This document shows, piece by piece, positions 5,894 to 12,588 of a stretch of DNA of 12,588 nucleotides. Below the pieces are notes generated by a model, which was not told where the DNA came from, did not search any database, and saw only the letters and a list, made by a program, of their open reading frames with translations. How positions within the stretch are numbered: position 1 is the stretch's first letter; the number at the start of each line of letters is the position of its first letter. This DNA is from Chitinophagaceae bacterium UBA2467. GTDB taxonomy: Bacteria > Bacteroidota > Bacteroidia > Chitinophagales > Chitinophagaceae. A program made the position numbers and the translations under genes. The stretch is from assembly GCA_002342205.1 (NCBI GenBank), contig DDPN01000127.1:5250-17837 (forward strand), read 5' to 3'.

Positions 5894-7117
5894 ATGACTG
5901 AACAACATATCAAATTACCAGCCGGGTCTATAGAAAAGACCACCACCACGTTAAACCTGGGGCCAACGCATCCAGCTACGCACGGGGTAATGCAGAACAT
6001 TTTGGAGTTGGATGGAGAAAGAATTGTTTCAGCAGATCAAACTATTGGCTATATCCATCGTGCATTTGAAAAAATTGCGGAACGCCGGCCACTTGCGCAA
6101 ATCACCACGCTTACAGACCGATTGAATTATTGTTCGTCTCCTCTCAATAACATGGGTTGGCATATGACCTGTGAAAAATTATTGGGAGTTCAAACGCCAA
6201 AGCGCGTGGATTACTTGCGTGTGATAGTAATGGAGTTGGCACGGATTGCCGATCACCTGATTTGTAATTCTATCATGGGAGTTGACGCGGGTGCATATAC
6301 TGGATTTTTATACGTGATGCAATTTCGTGAGCTCATCTATGAAATATATGAAGAGATCTGTGGCGCACGTTTGACCACGAATATGGGACGTATTGGCGGA
6401 TTTGAAAGAGACTTTAGTCCATTAGCATTTGAAAAGCTCGAAAAGTTTCTGGCTGAATATCCCAAAGCGCTTAAAGAATTTGAAGACATGTTCCAGCGCA
6501 ATCGCATTTTTATGGACCGCACAATGGGTGTAGGAGGAATTAGTGCGGAGCGCGCGCTGAATTATGGTTTTACGGGACCTAACTTACGTGCTGCCGGAGT
6601 AGATTACGATGTACGCGTACAGAATCCTTACTCGAGCTATCAAGATTTTGATTTCACCATCCCTGTTGGAACAACAGGAGATTGTTATGATCGCTGGTTG
6701 GTGCGTGAACAAGAAATGTGGCAGAGTTTGTCAATCATTCGCCAGGCCTATCAAAAAGTACAGTCTTTTAAGGGAGCAGAAGCCAGCGTTTATCACGCAG
6801 ACACACCCGCTTATTATTTGCCTGCTAAAGAGGATGTGTATACAAAGATGGAAGCACTGATCTACCATTTTAAAATCATAATGGGAGAGACAGAGATTCC
6901 TGCAGGGGAAGTTTACCACTCCATTGAAGCAGGCAACGGTGAACTTGGTTTTTATTTGATTAGTGATGGTGGTCGTGCACCTTATCGATTGCATTTCCGT
7001 CGTCCTTGTTTCATTTATTATCAGGCCTACGAAGAATTGATCAAAGGATCCATGTTAAGCGATGCAATCATGACGATGAGTAGTCTTAATCTGATTGCTG
7101 GAGAAATGGATGCATAA
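5894..7117 (+). CDS. nuoD: NADH-quinone oxidoreductase subunit D
   Basis: This is the 49-kDa-type subunit, related to the hydrogenase large subunit, which forms the quinone-binding cavity with NuoB. It has 407 residues, a normal length for a stand-alone NuoD. GPTHPATHG lies at about 23-31 and DRLNYCSSP at about 75-83. H30 and Y79 sit 49 residues apart, as do His38 and Tyr87, the quinone headgroup contacts of the Thermus subunit, so both are retained. Further family motifs are IGYIHRAFEK, RIGGFERDF, GPNLRAAGVDYDVR, KGAEASVYHADTPAYY (a poorly conserved region) and FKIIMGETEIPAGEVYHSIE. The C-terminus reads AGEMDA, whereas many homologues end in a VDR-like tail. Fe-S ligands are absent, as expected. 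Confidence 0.97.
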   Translation: MTEQHIKLPAGSIEKTTTTLNLGPTHPATHGVMQNILELDGERIVSADQTIGYIHRAFEKIAERRPLAQITTLTDRLNYCSSPLNNMGWHMTCEKLLGVQTPKRVDYLRVIVMELARIADHLICNSIMGVDAGAYTGFLYVMQFRELIYEIYEEICGARLTTNMGRIGGFERDFSPLAFEKLEKFLAEYPKALKEFEDMFQRNRIFMDRTMGVGGISAERALNYGFTGPNLRAAGVDYDVRVQNPYSSYQDFDFTIPVGTTGDCYDRWLVREQEMWQSLSIIRQAYQKVQSFKGAEASVYHADTPAYYLPAKEDVYTKMEALIYHFKIIMGETEIPAGEVYHSIEAGNGELGFYLISDGGRAPYRLHFRRPCFIYYQAYEELIKGSMLSDAIMTMSSLNLIAGEMDA

Positions 7118-7128
7118 AGTAGTAGAAA

Positions 7129-7629
7129 ATGAATAGTCAATTTTCAGAAGCGCAGTTACAGGAGGTCAAAAGACTTACGAGTCGTTATCCGGAGGGACGT
7201 CAAAAAAGTGCCTTGATTCCTGTTTTGCATTTGGCGCAAAACACATTTGGTGGTTGGTTGAGTAAAGAGGTGATGGATTATGTTGCAGGTTTACTCTCCA
7301 TCAAGCCAATTGAAGTATACGAGGTAGCCTCTTTTTACACTATGTTCAATTTGCAACCGGTTGGAAAGCATCTTTTAGAAGTATGTCAAACAGGTCCTTG
7401 TATGTTGAATGGGAGTGAATCCATCATTGACTATATCTATGAAAAATTGGGTATTCGTCCGGGTGAAACCACGGCTGATGGATTGTTTACATTGAAGACA
7501 GTAGAGTGTTTAGGGGCTTGTGGGTATGCGCCGATGTTGCAGTTAGGTGAGCATTACCGTGAACACTTGACAAAAGAGAAAATTGATGCATTGATCGAAT
7601 CATGTAAATCGAATCGCGCCAACGCGTAA
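7129..7629 (+). CDS. nuoE: NADH-quinone oxidoreductase subunit E
   Basis: This thioredoxin-fold subunit of the NADH-dehydrogenase module carries the [2Fe-2S] cluster N1a next to NuoF. It has 166 residues, typical of the family. The four ligands are C86 and C91 (EVCQTGPCML) and C127 and C131 (VECLGACGYAP), spaced Cx4C and Cx3C. The N-terminal helical half contains YPEGRQKSALIPVLHLAQ and EVASFYTMF, both family hallmarks. It starts 11 bases after nuoD and ends four bases before nuoF, so the operon is tightly packed here. Confidence 0.97.
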   Translation: MNSQFSEAQLQEVKRLTSRYPEGRQKSALIPVLHLAQNTFGGWLSKEVMDYVAGLLSIKPIEVYEVASFYTMFNLQPVGKHLLEVCQTGPCMLNGSESIIDYIYEKLGIRPGETTADGLFTLKTVECLGACGYAPMLQLGEHYREHLTKEKIDALIESCKSNRANA

Positions 7630-7633
7630 GGTT

Positions 7634-8989
7634 ATGGGAAGAAAATTATTATTAGAAAAGGCACATGTAGAGAACATTCGTTCTTACGATGTATATCGAA
7701 AAGAAGGAGGTTATCGAAGTGTTGAAAAAGCATTGAAAACACTCTCGCCCGATCAGGTGACAGAAGAGGTCAAAAAAAGTGGATTAAGAGGAAGAGGGGG
7801 TGCTGGATTTCCAACAGGAATGAAATGGAGTTTCTTGGCAAAACCAGAAGGCGTTCCTCGTTACCTAGTGGTTAATGCTGATGAATCAGAGCCTGGCACA
7901 TTTAAGGACCGATACTTGATGGAGTTCATTCCTCATTTGCTCATCGAAGGAATGATTGTGTCTTCTTATGCATTAGGGTCAAACAATTCTTATATCTACA
8001 TACGTGGCGAATATGCCTGGATTACTCACATCTTAGAGCAAGCTATCGAAGAGGCCCGTCAAAATGGATGGTTGGGAAAAAATATCCTAGGAACAGGATT
8101 TGACTGTGACATATTTGTACAAAGAGGAGCCGGTGCCTATATCTGTGGAGAAGAAACCGCTTTATTAGAATCACTGGAAGGTAAAAGAGGTAATCCGCGT
8201 ATTAAACCTCCATTCCCTGCTGTAAAAGGATTATGGGGTTGCCCAACGGTGGTGAACAATGTAGAGACAATTGCTGCGTTGGTCCCCATTATAAATGAGG
8301 GAGGAGAGGAGTATGCAAAAATTGGAATCGGAAAATCGACAGGTACCAAATTAATATCTGCTTGTGGTAATATCAACAAGCCTGGTGTGTATGAAATTGA
8401 TATGACCATTTCTGTAGAAGAGTTTATTTACAGTGATGAGTATTGTGGAGGAATCCCCAAGGGTAGAAAATTAAAAGCCTGTATACCCGGTGGTTCATCA
8501 GTGCCCATTTTGCCCGCTAATTTGTTATTGAAAACAGCAAAGGGCGAAACGCGCATGATGACGTATGAAAGTTTGGCTGATGGTGGTTTTGCAACTGGAT
8601 CAATGATGGGTTCTGGTGGTTTTATTGTGATGGACGATTCACAGTGTGTGGTAAGACATACCTATACATTGGCTCGTTTTTATCGTCATGAAAGTTGCGG
8701 ACAATGTTCTCCTTGCCGTGAAGGAACCGGATGGATGGAGAAGATTCTTTGGAATATCGAAACTGGAAAAGGTAAGATGAGTGATATTGATCTTCTCTGG
8801 GATATCCAGCGTAAGATTGAGGGCAATACCATCTGTCCGCTTGGAGATGCAGCGGCTTGGCCTGTTGCAGCAGCCATTCGTCATTTCAGAGATGAATTTG
8901 AGTGGCATGTGACAAATCCCCAAGAAGCACAACAACGTAATTATGGATTAGCTCATTATGCAGATGCACTTGCTGTGCCTGTTGCCTAA
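7634..8989 (+). CDS. nuoF: NADH-quinone oxidoreductase subunit F
   Basis: This subunit binds NADH and FMN and carries [4Fe-4S] cluster N3; it is the electron entry point of complex I. It has 451 residues, close to the usual 430-450. GLRGRGGAGFPTGMKW (about 50-65) is the glycine-rich nucleotide and FMN region. NADESEPGTFKDR (about 81-93) and GAGAYICGEETALLESLEG (about 165-183) are further FMN/NADH elements. N3 ligands are C355, C358 and C361 (ESCGQCSPCREG) plus C401 (NTICPLGDA). The SLBB-like and C-terminal helical domains are intact. It directly precedes nuoG, with which it docks. Confidence 0.98.
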   Translation: MGRKLLLEKAHVENIRSYDVYRKEGGYRSVEKALKTLSPDQVTEEVKKSGLRGRGGAGFPTGMKWSFLAKPEGVPRYLVVNADESEPGTFKDRYLMEFIPHLLIEGMIVSSYALGSNNSYIYIRGEYAWITHILEQAIEEARQNGWLGKNILGTGFDCDIFVQRGAGAYICGEETALLESLEGKRGNPRIKPPFPAVKGLWGCPTVVNNVETIAALVPIINEGGEEYAKIGIGKSTGTKLISACGNINKPGVYEIDMTISVEEFIYSDEYCGGIPKGRKLKACIPGGSSVPILPANLLLKTAKGETRMMTYESLADGGFATGSMMGSGGFIVMDDSQCVVRHTYTLARFYRHESCGQCSPCREGTGWMEKILWNIETGKGKMSDIDLLWDIQRKIEGNTICPLGDAAAWPVAAAIRHFRDEFEWHVTNPQEAQQRNYGLAHYADALAVPVA

Positions 8990-9012
8990 TGATTGACTAA
9001 AAGAAATTGAAT

Positions 9013-10149
9013 ATGGCAGACGAAATAAAAAAAGCACCCGCCGCAGTAAAAGTGACCATCGACAATATTACTGTCGAGGTTCCTGCTGGTACCACTATCC
9101 TAAATGCTGCTCGTCAAATTGGAGGAGATGTGACGCCTCCTGCTATGTGTTACTATAGTAAGCTGGAGGGAAGTGGTGGTAAGTGCAGAACTTGTTTGGT
9201 GGAAGTTGCAGCCGGCTCTGCCGCTGATCCGCGCCCAATGCCTAAGTTGGTAGCGAGTTGTCGCACCACTGTCATGGATGGAATGGTTGTAAAAAATATC
9301 ACGAGTGATCGCGTACAGGACGCACGTGCGGGCGTAGTTGAATTTTTATTACTCAATCATCCGTTAGATTGTCCGGTTTGTGACCAGGCAGGTGAGTGTC
9401 ATTTACAAGATCTCGGTTATGAACACGGCAAAGAGGGCACACGGTATGAATTTAATCGTCGCACTTTTGAGAAAGAAGATATTGGCCCCACTATTCAGTT
9501 GCACATGAATCGTTGTATTCTGTGTTATCGTTGTACGTATGTAGCTGATCAATTAACAGACAATCGAGTGCATGGTGTATTGGATAGAGGTGATCATGCG
9601 CAGATTTCTACTTACATCTCAAAAGCCATCGACAATAATTTTAGTGGCAACATGATTGACGTGTGTCCGGTTGGCGCACTGACCGATAAAACATTTCGAT
9701 TCAAAAACAGGGTTTGGTTTACTAAGCCAGTTGATGCGCATCGCGATTGTCCGGATTGTTGCGGTAAGGTCACCTTATGGCAACGCGGTGATGAGGTTTT
9801 GCGCGTAACCGCTCGTAAAGATGAGTGGGGTGAAGTGAAAAGTTATGATGGCAAACCCGGATGGATCTGCAATACCTGTCGCTTTGAAAAGAAAAAAGCA
9901 AGTGATTGGACGATTGAAGGCCCTACTGTGATTAATAGGCATTCTGTTATTTCACAAGGTCACTATCTCAATAAGCAACAACCTAAAGAAACTATTCAAG
10001 AAGTGATGGGAGGACTAAAACCTCGTTTGTTGATGGATATTCATGAGGTAAGTGAGGTGAACAAGCTTGAGTTGAGTGAACTACCCGGTGCTGCGACTAG
10101 TCAACAATATAAAACCAACTCCAACGAGAGTTCAAATAAAACTGTATAA
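9013..10149 (+). CDS. nuoG: NADH-quinone oxidoreductase subunit G, short form without molybdopterin domain
   Basis: This subunit relays electrons from NuoF through a chain of Fe-S clusters. It has 378 residues, against roughly 780-910 in E. coli or Thermus. The N-terminal ferredoxin domain has [2Fe-2S] ligands C46, C58, C61 and C83. H116, C120, C123 and C129 form the HxxxCxxCx5C site of cluster N5. C168, C171, C174 and C218 form the [4Fe-4S] site N4. A cysteine-rich segment follows: C246, C249 and C250, then C286 and C289 (WICNTCRF), where larger NuoG proteins carry cluster N7. After about residue 300 the chain has no recognised domain and ends in a polar tail rich in Ser, Asn and Gln; the whole molybdopterin-oxidoreductase-like domain is absent. 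The ending is natural, since the stop overlaps nuoH by one base. I chose ATG 9013 over an in-frame TTG at 9007. Confidence 0.93.
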   Translation: MADEIKKAPAAVKVTIDNITVEVPAGTTILNAARQIGGDVTPPAMCYYSKLEGSGGKCRTCLVEVAAGSAADPRPMPKLVASCRTTVMDGMVVKNITSDRVQDARAGVVEFLLLNHPLDCPVCDQAGECHLQDLGYEHGKEGTRYEFNRRTFEKEDIGPTIQLHMNRCILCYRCTYVADQLTDNRVHGVLDRGDHAQISTYISKAIDNNFSGNMIDVCPVGALTDKTFRFKNRVWFTKPVDAHRDCPDCCGKVTLWQRGDEVLRVTARKDEWGEVKSYDGKPGWICNTCRFEKKKASDWTIEGPTVINRHSVISQGHYLNKQQPKETIQEVMGGLKPRLLMDIHEVSEVNKLELSELPGAATSQQYKTNSNESSNKTV

Positions 10150-11198
10150 TGGATTTTGCTGCTATTACTTTATGGTTTTTATTGGAGAAGGTAATCCTGA
10201 TTGCAGCGATTATCGGTCTCTCTTTTTTTGTGGCCATGTATACAACGTTGGCCGAGCGCAAAGTTGCTGGATGGATGCAGGATCGAATGGGCCCCAACCG
10301 TGCTGGTCCTTTTGGAATTCTTCAACCTCTTGCAGACGGAGGCAAACTTTTTTTTAAAGAAGAAATCATTCCGGTTACTTCTAATCGGATTTTGTTTTTG
10401 TTAGGACCCGCGCTTGCAATGATTGTTGCATTAGTGACAAGTACAGTTATTCCATGGGGGGCACCTGTTGTGACTACAACCGGGACCATTGCGCTGCAGG
10501 TTACGGATGTAGACATGGGAATTTTGATTGTATTTAGTGTAGTGAGTGTAGGCGTATATGGAATTATGATTGGAGGGTGGGCTTCTAATAATAAGTTCTC
10601 TTTATTAGCTGCTATTCGTGGTGCTTCGCAGATGGTTTCTTATGAATTACCAATGAGTTTGGCATTGATTGCCATATTGTTTATGACCGGGTCACTCAAA
10701 ATGAGTGAGATTGTATTGTATCAAATTAATCATGGGTGGAATATAGTCTATCAGCCTCTCGGATTTTTACTTTTCTTTATTTGTGCACTAGCTGAATGCA
10801 ATCGTACTCCATTTGACTTACCAGAAGCAGAGAATGAGTTAAACTTTGGTTACCACCAAGAATACTCTTCCATGAAATTAGGATTCTACCTGTTTGCAGA
10901 ATACATCAATATGTTTGTAAGCAGTGCAGTGATGGCTACATTGTTTTTGGGTGGCTATGATATTCCATTTGTGAATGAGGCTGCTTGGGGTCTTTCTCCT
11001 TGGGTTTATTCATTATTGAGTTTTGGGGTATTAATGGCCAAGGTGAGTTTTCTGCTATTTGTATTCATCTGGATTCGTTGGACCATTCCGCGATTCCGTT
11101 ATGACCAGCTTATGAATCTTGGCTGGAAAAAAATGATTCCTCTTGCACTTTTCAATATGCTGTTAAGTGCTGCCATTTTATTATGGCTAAAATCATAA
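10149..11198 (+). CDS. nuoH: NADH-quinone oxidoreductase subunit H
   Basis: This is the ND1-like membrane subunit that forms the entrance and roof of the quinone channel. It has 349 residues with about eight hydrophobic helices. The conserved first loop reads ERKVAGWMQDRMGPNRAGP, followed by LADGGKLFFKEE. AAIRGASQMVSYELPM lies in the middle. The acidic loop CNRTPFDLPEAENELNFGYHQEYSS contains the charged residues of the proton/quinone link. The C-terminal part (KVSFLLFVFIWIRWTIPRFRYDQLM) is typical. The ATG overlaps the TAA of nuoG by one base (TAATG), which points to translational coupling. Confidence 0.97.
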   Translation: MDFAAITLWFLLEKVILIAAIIGLSFFVAMYTTLAERKVAGWMQDRMGPNRAGPFGILQPLADGGKLFFKEEIIPVTSNRILFLLGPALAMIVALVTSTVIPWGAPVVTTTGTIALQVTDVDMGILIVFSVVSVGVYGIMIGGWASNNKFSLLAAIRGASQMVSYELPMSLALIAILFMTGSLKMSEIVLYQINHGWNIVYQPLGFLLFFICALAECNRTPFDLPEAENELNFGYHQEYSSMKLGFYLFAEYINMFVSSAVMATLFLGGYDIPFVNEAAWGLSPWVYSLLSFGVLMAKVSFLLFVFIWIRWTIPRFRYDQLMNLGWKKMIPLALFNMLLSAAILLWLKS

Positions 11199-11218
11199 TC
11201 TGAAAAGTGAGATTGACT

Positions 11219-11785
11219 ATGCAACTAACACAACGCTCAAAATCAGTAGACCGCAGCCCAATGACTTTCTTGGAAAGTCTTTATTTGTGGAATATTATGA
11301 AAGGCATGGCGATCACCCTTCGTCATCTATTTAAAAAGAAGGCAACTATTCAGTATCCAGAAGAGAAGCGTCCATTCTCGCCGATATTTCGTGGATTGCA
11401 TGTACTGAACAGAGATGCCGAAGGGCGAGAAAATTGTACAGCCTGCGGCTTGTGTGCCGTAGCTTGTCCGGCCGAAGCAATCACGATGGAAGCGGCAGAG
11501 CGTTTACCTGGTGAAGAAAATTTGTACAGAGAAGAGAAGTATGCCGCTAAGTATGAGATCAACATGTTACGTTGTATTTTTTGTGGATTATGTGAAGAAG
11601 CTTGTCCAAAGGATGCCATTTACTTATCACAAACTTTTGCGCCAGCCAATTATGGACGCAAAGGGTTTATATATGGGAAAAATGAATTGTTGATTCCACA
11701 TCCCATTAATGAACGTGAAGCCTATTTGAAAGCATTGGGTGATCGAACTCCTTCTGCCCGAATTCAAAATCAACCAAACGCATGA
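11219..11785 (+). CDS. nuoI: NADH-quinone oxidoreductase subunit I
   Basis: This peripheral subunit carries two [4Fe-4S] clusters, N6a and N6b, between NuoG and NuoB. From the ATG at 11219 it has 188 residues. The two ferredoxin motifs are complete: C73, C76, C79 and C83 (CTACGLCAVACPAEAI), then C119, C122, C125 and C129 (CIFCGLCEEACPKDAI). An N-terminal amphipathic region (MTFLESLYLWNIMKGMAITLRHLF) rests on the membrane, and RPFSPIFRGLH precedes the first cluster. An in-frame GTG at 11207 would add four residues; ATG is preferred. The gene starts 20 bases after nuoH, and its stop overlaps the nuoJ start by four bases (ATGA). Confidence 0.97.
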   Translation: MQLTQRSKSVDRSPMTFLESLYLWNIMKGMAITLRHLFKKKATIQYPEEKRPFSPIFRGLHVLNRDAEGRENCTACGLCAVACPAEAITMEAAERLPGEENLYREEKYAAKYEINMLRCIFCGLCEEACPKDAIYLSQTFAPANYGRKGFIYGKNELLIPHPINEREAYLKALGDRTPSARIQNQPNA

Positions 11786-12282
11786 GTATTTCCCATTTAC
11801 TTTTTTGGATCTTATCTGTAACGGCCTTGTTTAGTGCCCTGATGGTTGTGACCAGTCGTAACCCTGTTTATAGTGTCATTTGGCTGATTGTAACATTTTT
11901 TGCAATCTCTGGTCATTACATTTTGTTGAATGCACAGTTTTTGGCAGTCGTTAATATTATTGTTTATGCAGGAGCCATCATGGTTCTTTTTCTTTTTGTG
12001 ATCATGTTGATGAATCTCAACAAAGAAACGGAGCCTGCTCGTCACAAATGGTTACAGTTTGCTGGGGCGGTTAGTGGCGGCGCACTCTTATTAGTACTGG
12101 TATCAGCTTTGAAAAATACAGAGTTGAAATCACAGCAGTCCTTACTAGTGGAGGGACATATTGGTTTGATTAAAACGTTGGGACAAGAGTTATTCTCGAC
12201 CTATGTTATTCCTTTTGAATTGAGTAGTATTCTGTTTTTAAGTGCGATGGTAGGCGCTGTATTAATTGGTAAAAAAGATTAA
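11782..12282 (+). CDS. nuoJ: NADH-quinone oxidoreductase subunit J
   Basis: This is an ND6-like membrane subunit of complex I, next to NuoA and NuoK. It has 166 residues, normal length, with about five hydrophobic helices. The conserved stretch covers NPVYSVIWLIVTFFAISGHY, then LNAQFLAVVNIIVYAGAIM and VLFLFVIMLMNL. The VYAGAIMVLFLF helix is the one known in this family for its pi-bulge and its role in linking quinone chemistry to proton movement. The gene overlaps nuoI by four bases and is followed by nuoK after 10 bases. Confidence 0.96.
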   Translation: MSISHLLFWILSVTALFSALMVVTSRNPVYSVIWLIVTFFAISGHYILLNAQFLAVVNIIVYAGAIMVLFLFVIMLMNLNKETEPARHKWLQFAGAVSGGALLLVLVSALKNTELKSQQSLLVEGHIGLIKTLGQELFSTYVIPFELSSILFLSAMVGAVLIGKKD

Positions 12283-12292
12283 TCTGATTGAA

Positions 12293-12588
12293 ATGCCGAT
12301 AAACTATTATCTCTTTTTGGCAATTGCCTTGTTCTCCATTGGAGTGGTTGGCGTATTAACTCGTCGAAATGCGATCATCATTTTCATGTGTATTGAATTG
12401 ATGTTAAATGCTGTCAATCTATTACTGGTTGCTTTTTCAAAAATGCATTACCAGCAAGCCGCTGCTGCTGCGTTGCCAATTGCTAATCCGGGTGTGGATG
12501 GTCAGCTTTTTGTATTCTTTATCATGGTAGTGGCTGCTGCCGAGGTGAGCGTAGGCTTAGCTATCATAGTAATGCTTTACCGTAATAT
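12293..12588 (+). CDS. nuoK: NADH-quinone oxidoreductase subunit K (cut by window edge)
   Basis: This ND4L-like, three-helix membrane subunit of complex I takes part in the proton path of the membrane arm. The first 98 codons are visible, beginning MPINYYLFLAIALFSIGVVG. Helix 2 carries E35 in MCIELMLNAVNL and helix 3 carries E84 in AAAEVSVGLAIIVML. These match the two conserved membrane glutamates (E36 and E72 in E. coli). The spacing between them is 12 residues longer because of an Ala-rich, Pro-containing loop (SKMHYQQAAAAALPIANPG) between helices 2 and 3. The gene continues past the right edge and only a short C-terminus should be missing. Confidence 0.94.
   Translation, partial: MPINYYLFLAIALFSIGVVGVLTRRNAIIIFMCIELMLNAVNLLLVAFSKMHYQQAAAAALPIANPGVDGQLFVFFIMVVAAAEVSVGLAIIVMLYRN

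Noticed and set aside
5671..6000. 109-codon antisense frame across the nuoC-nuoD junction
   Set aside because: It overlaps two certain complex I genes and has no recognisable motif or start context.
9013..10149. NuoG as a frameshifted or truncated pseudogene
   Set aside because: The stop overlaps the nuoH start by one base, all core Fe-S ligands are present, and no remnant of the missing domain lies downstream.
10076..10357. 93-codon frame across the nuoG-nuoH junction
   Set aside because: It is out of frame with both genes, whose own motifs continue through the region.
1..12588. Mobile elements, CRISPR arrays, defence or phage genes
   Set aside because: No transposase, integrase, direct-repeat array or phage-like gene is seen; the content is core metabolism with tight operon spacing.

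Overview
The window looks like ordinary chromosome from a member of the Bacteroidota, most likely near the Chitinophagaceae/Sphingobacteriia. This placement rests on remembered family resemblance, not on a search. The supporting signs are moderate GC, near-absence of Shine-Dalgarno sequences, TAnnTTTG-type promoter boxes, a histidyl-tRNA synthetase of the LRYDLT type, a short NuoG without the molybdopterin domain, and a NuoK with an enlarged loop between its second and third helices.

Layout. Positions 1-1174 carry two minus-strand genes two bases apart: a low-molecular-weight protein tyrosine phosphatase, then hisS, which runs off the left edge. A 73-base divergent intergenic region (1175-1247) follows. 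It holds promoter-like boxes facing both ways and a perfect 10-bp palindrome. Positions 1248-4237 carry three plus-strand cell-envelope genes: a small two-helix membrane protein, a PstS-like substrate-binding lipoprotein with no transporter genes beside it, and a secreted tetratricopeptide-repeat protein. From 4303 to the right edge lies a nuo operon for respiratory complex I in the order A-B-C-D-E-F-G-H-I-J-K, with nuoK cut by the window end. A TAnnTTTG box 19 bases before nuoA fits an operon promoter.

How the genes work together. NuoE, F and G form the NADH-oxidising module (FMN and Fe-S clusters). NuoB, C, D and I carry electrons to quinone. NuoA, H, J and K are membrane subunits of the proton-pumping arm; the large antiporter-like subunits L, M and N would be expected just past the right edge. 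All genes are intact apart from the two edge-truncated ones, and the visible Fe-S ligands are complete.

I see no mobile element, CRISPR array, RNA gene or defence system, and no clear undescribed system. The points most worth a second look are the compact NuoG with a cysteine-rich tail in place of its catalytic-like domain, the orphan PstS-like/TPR/small-membrane-protein group ahead of nuo, and the likely near-leaderless divergent promoters.
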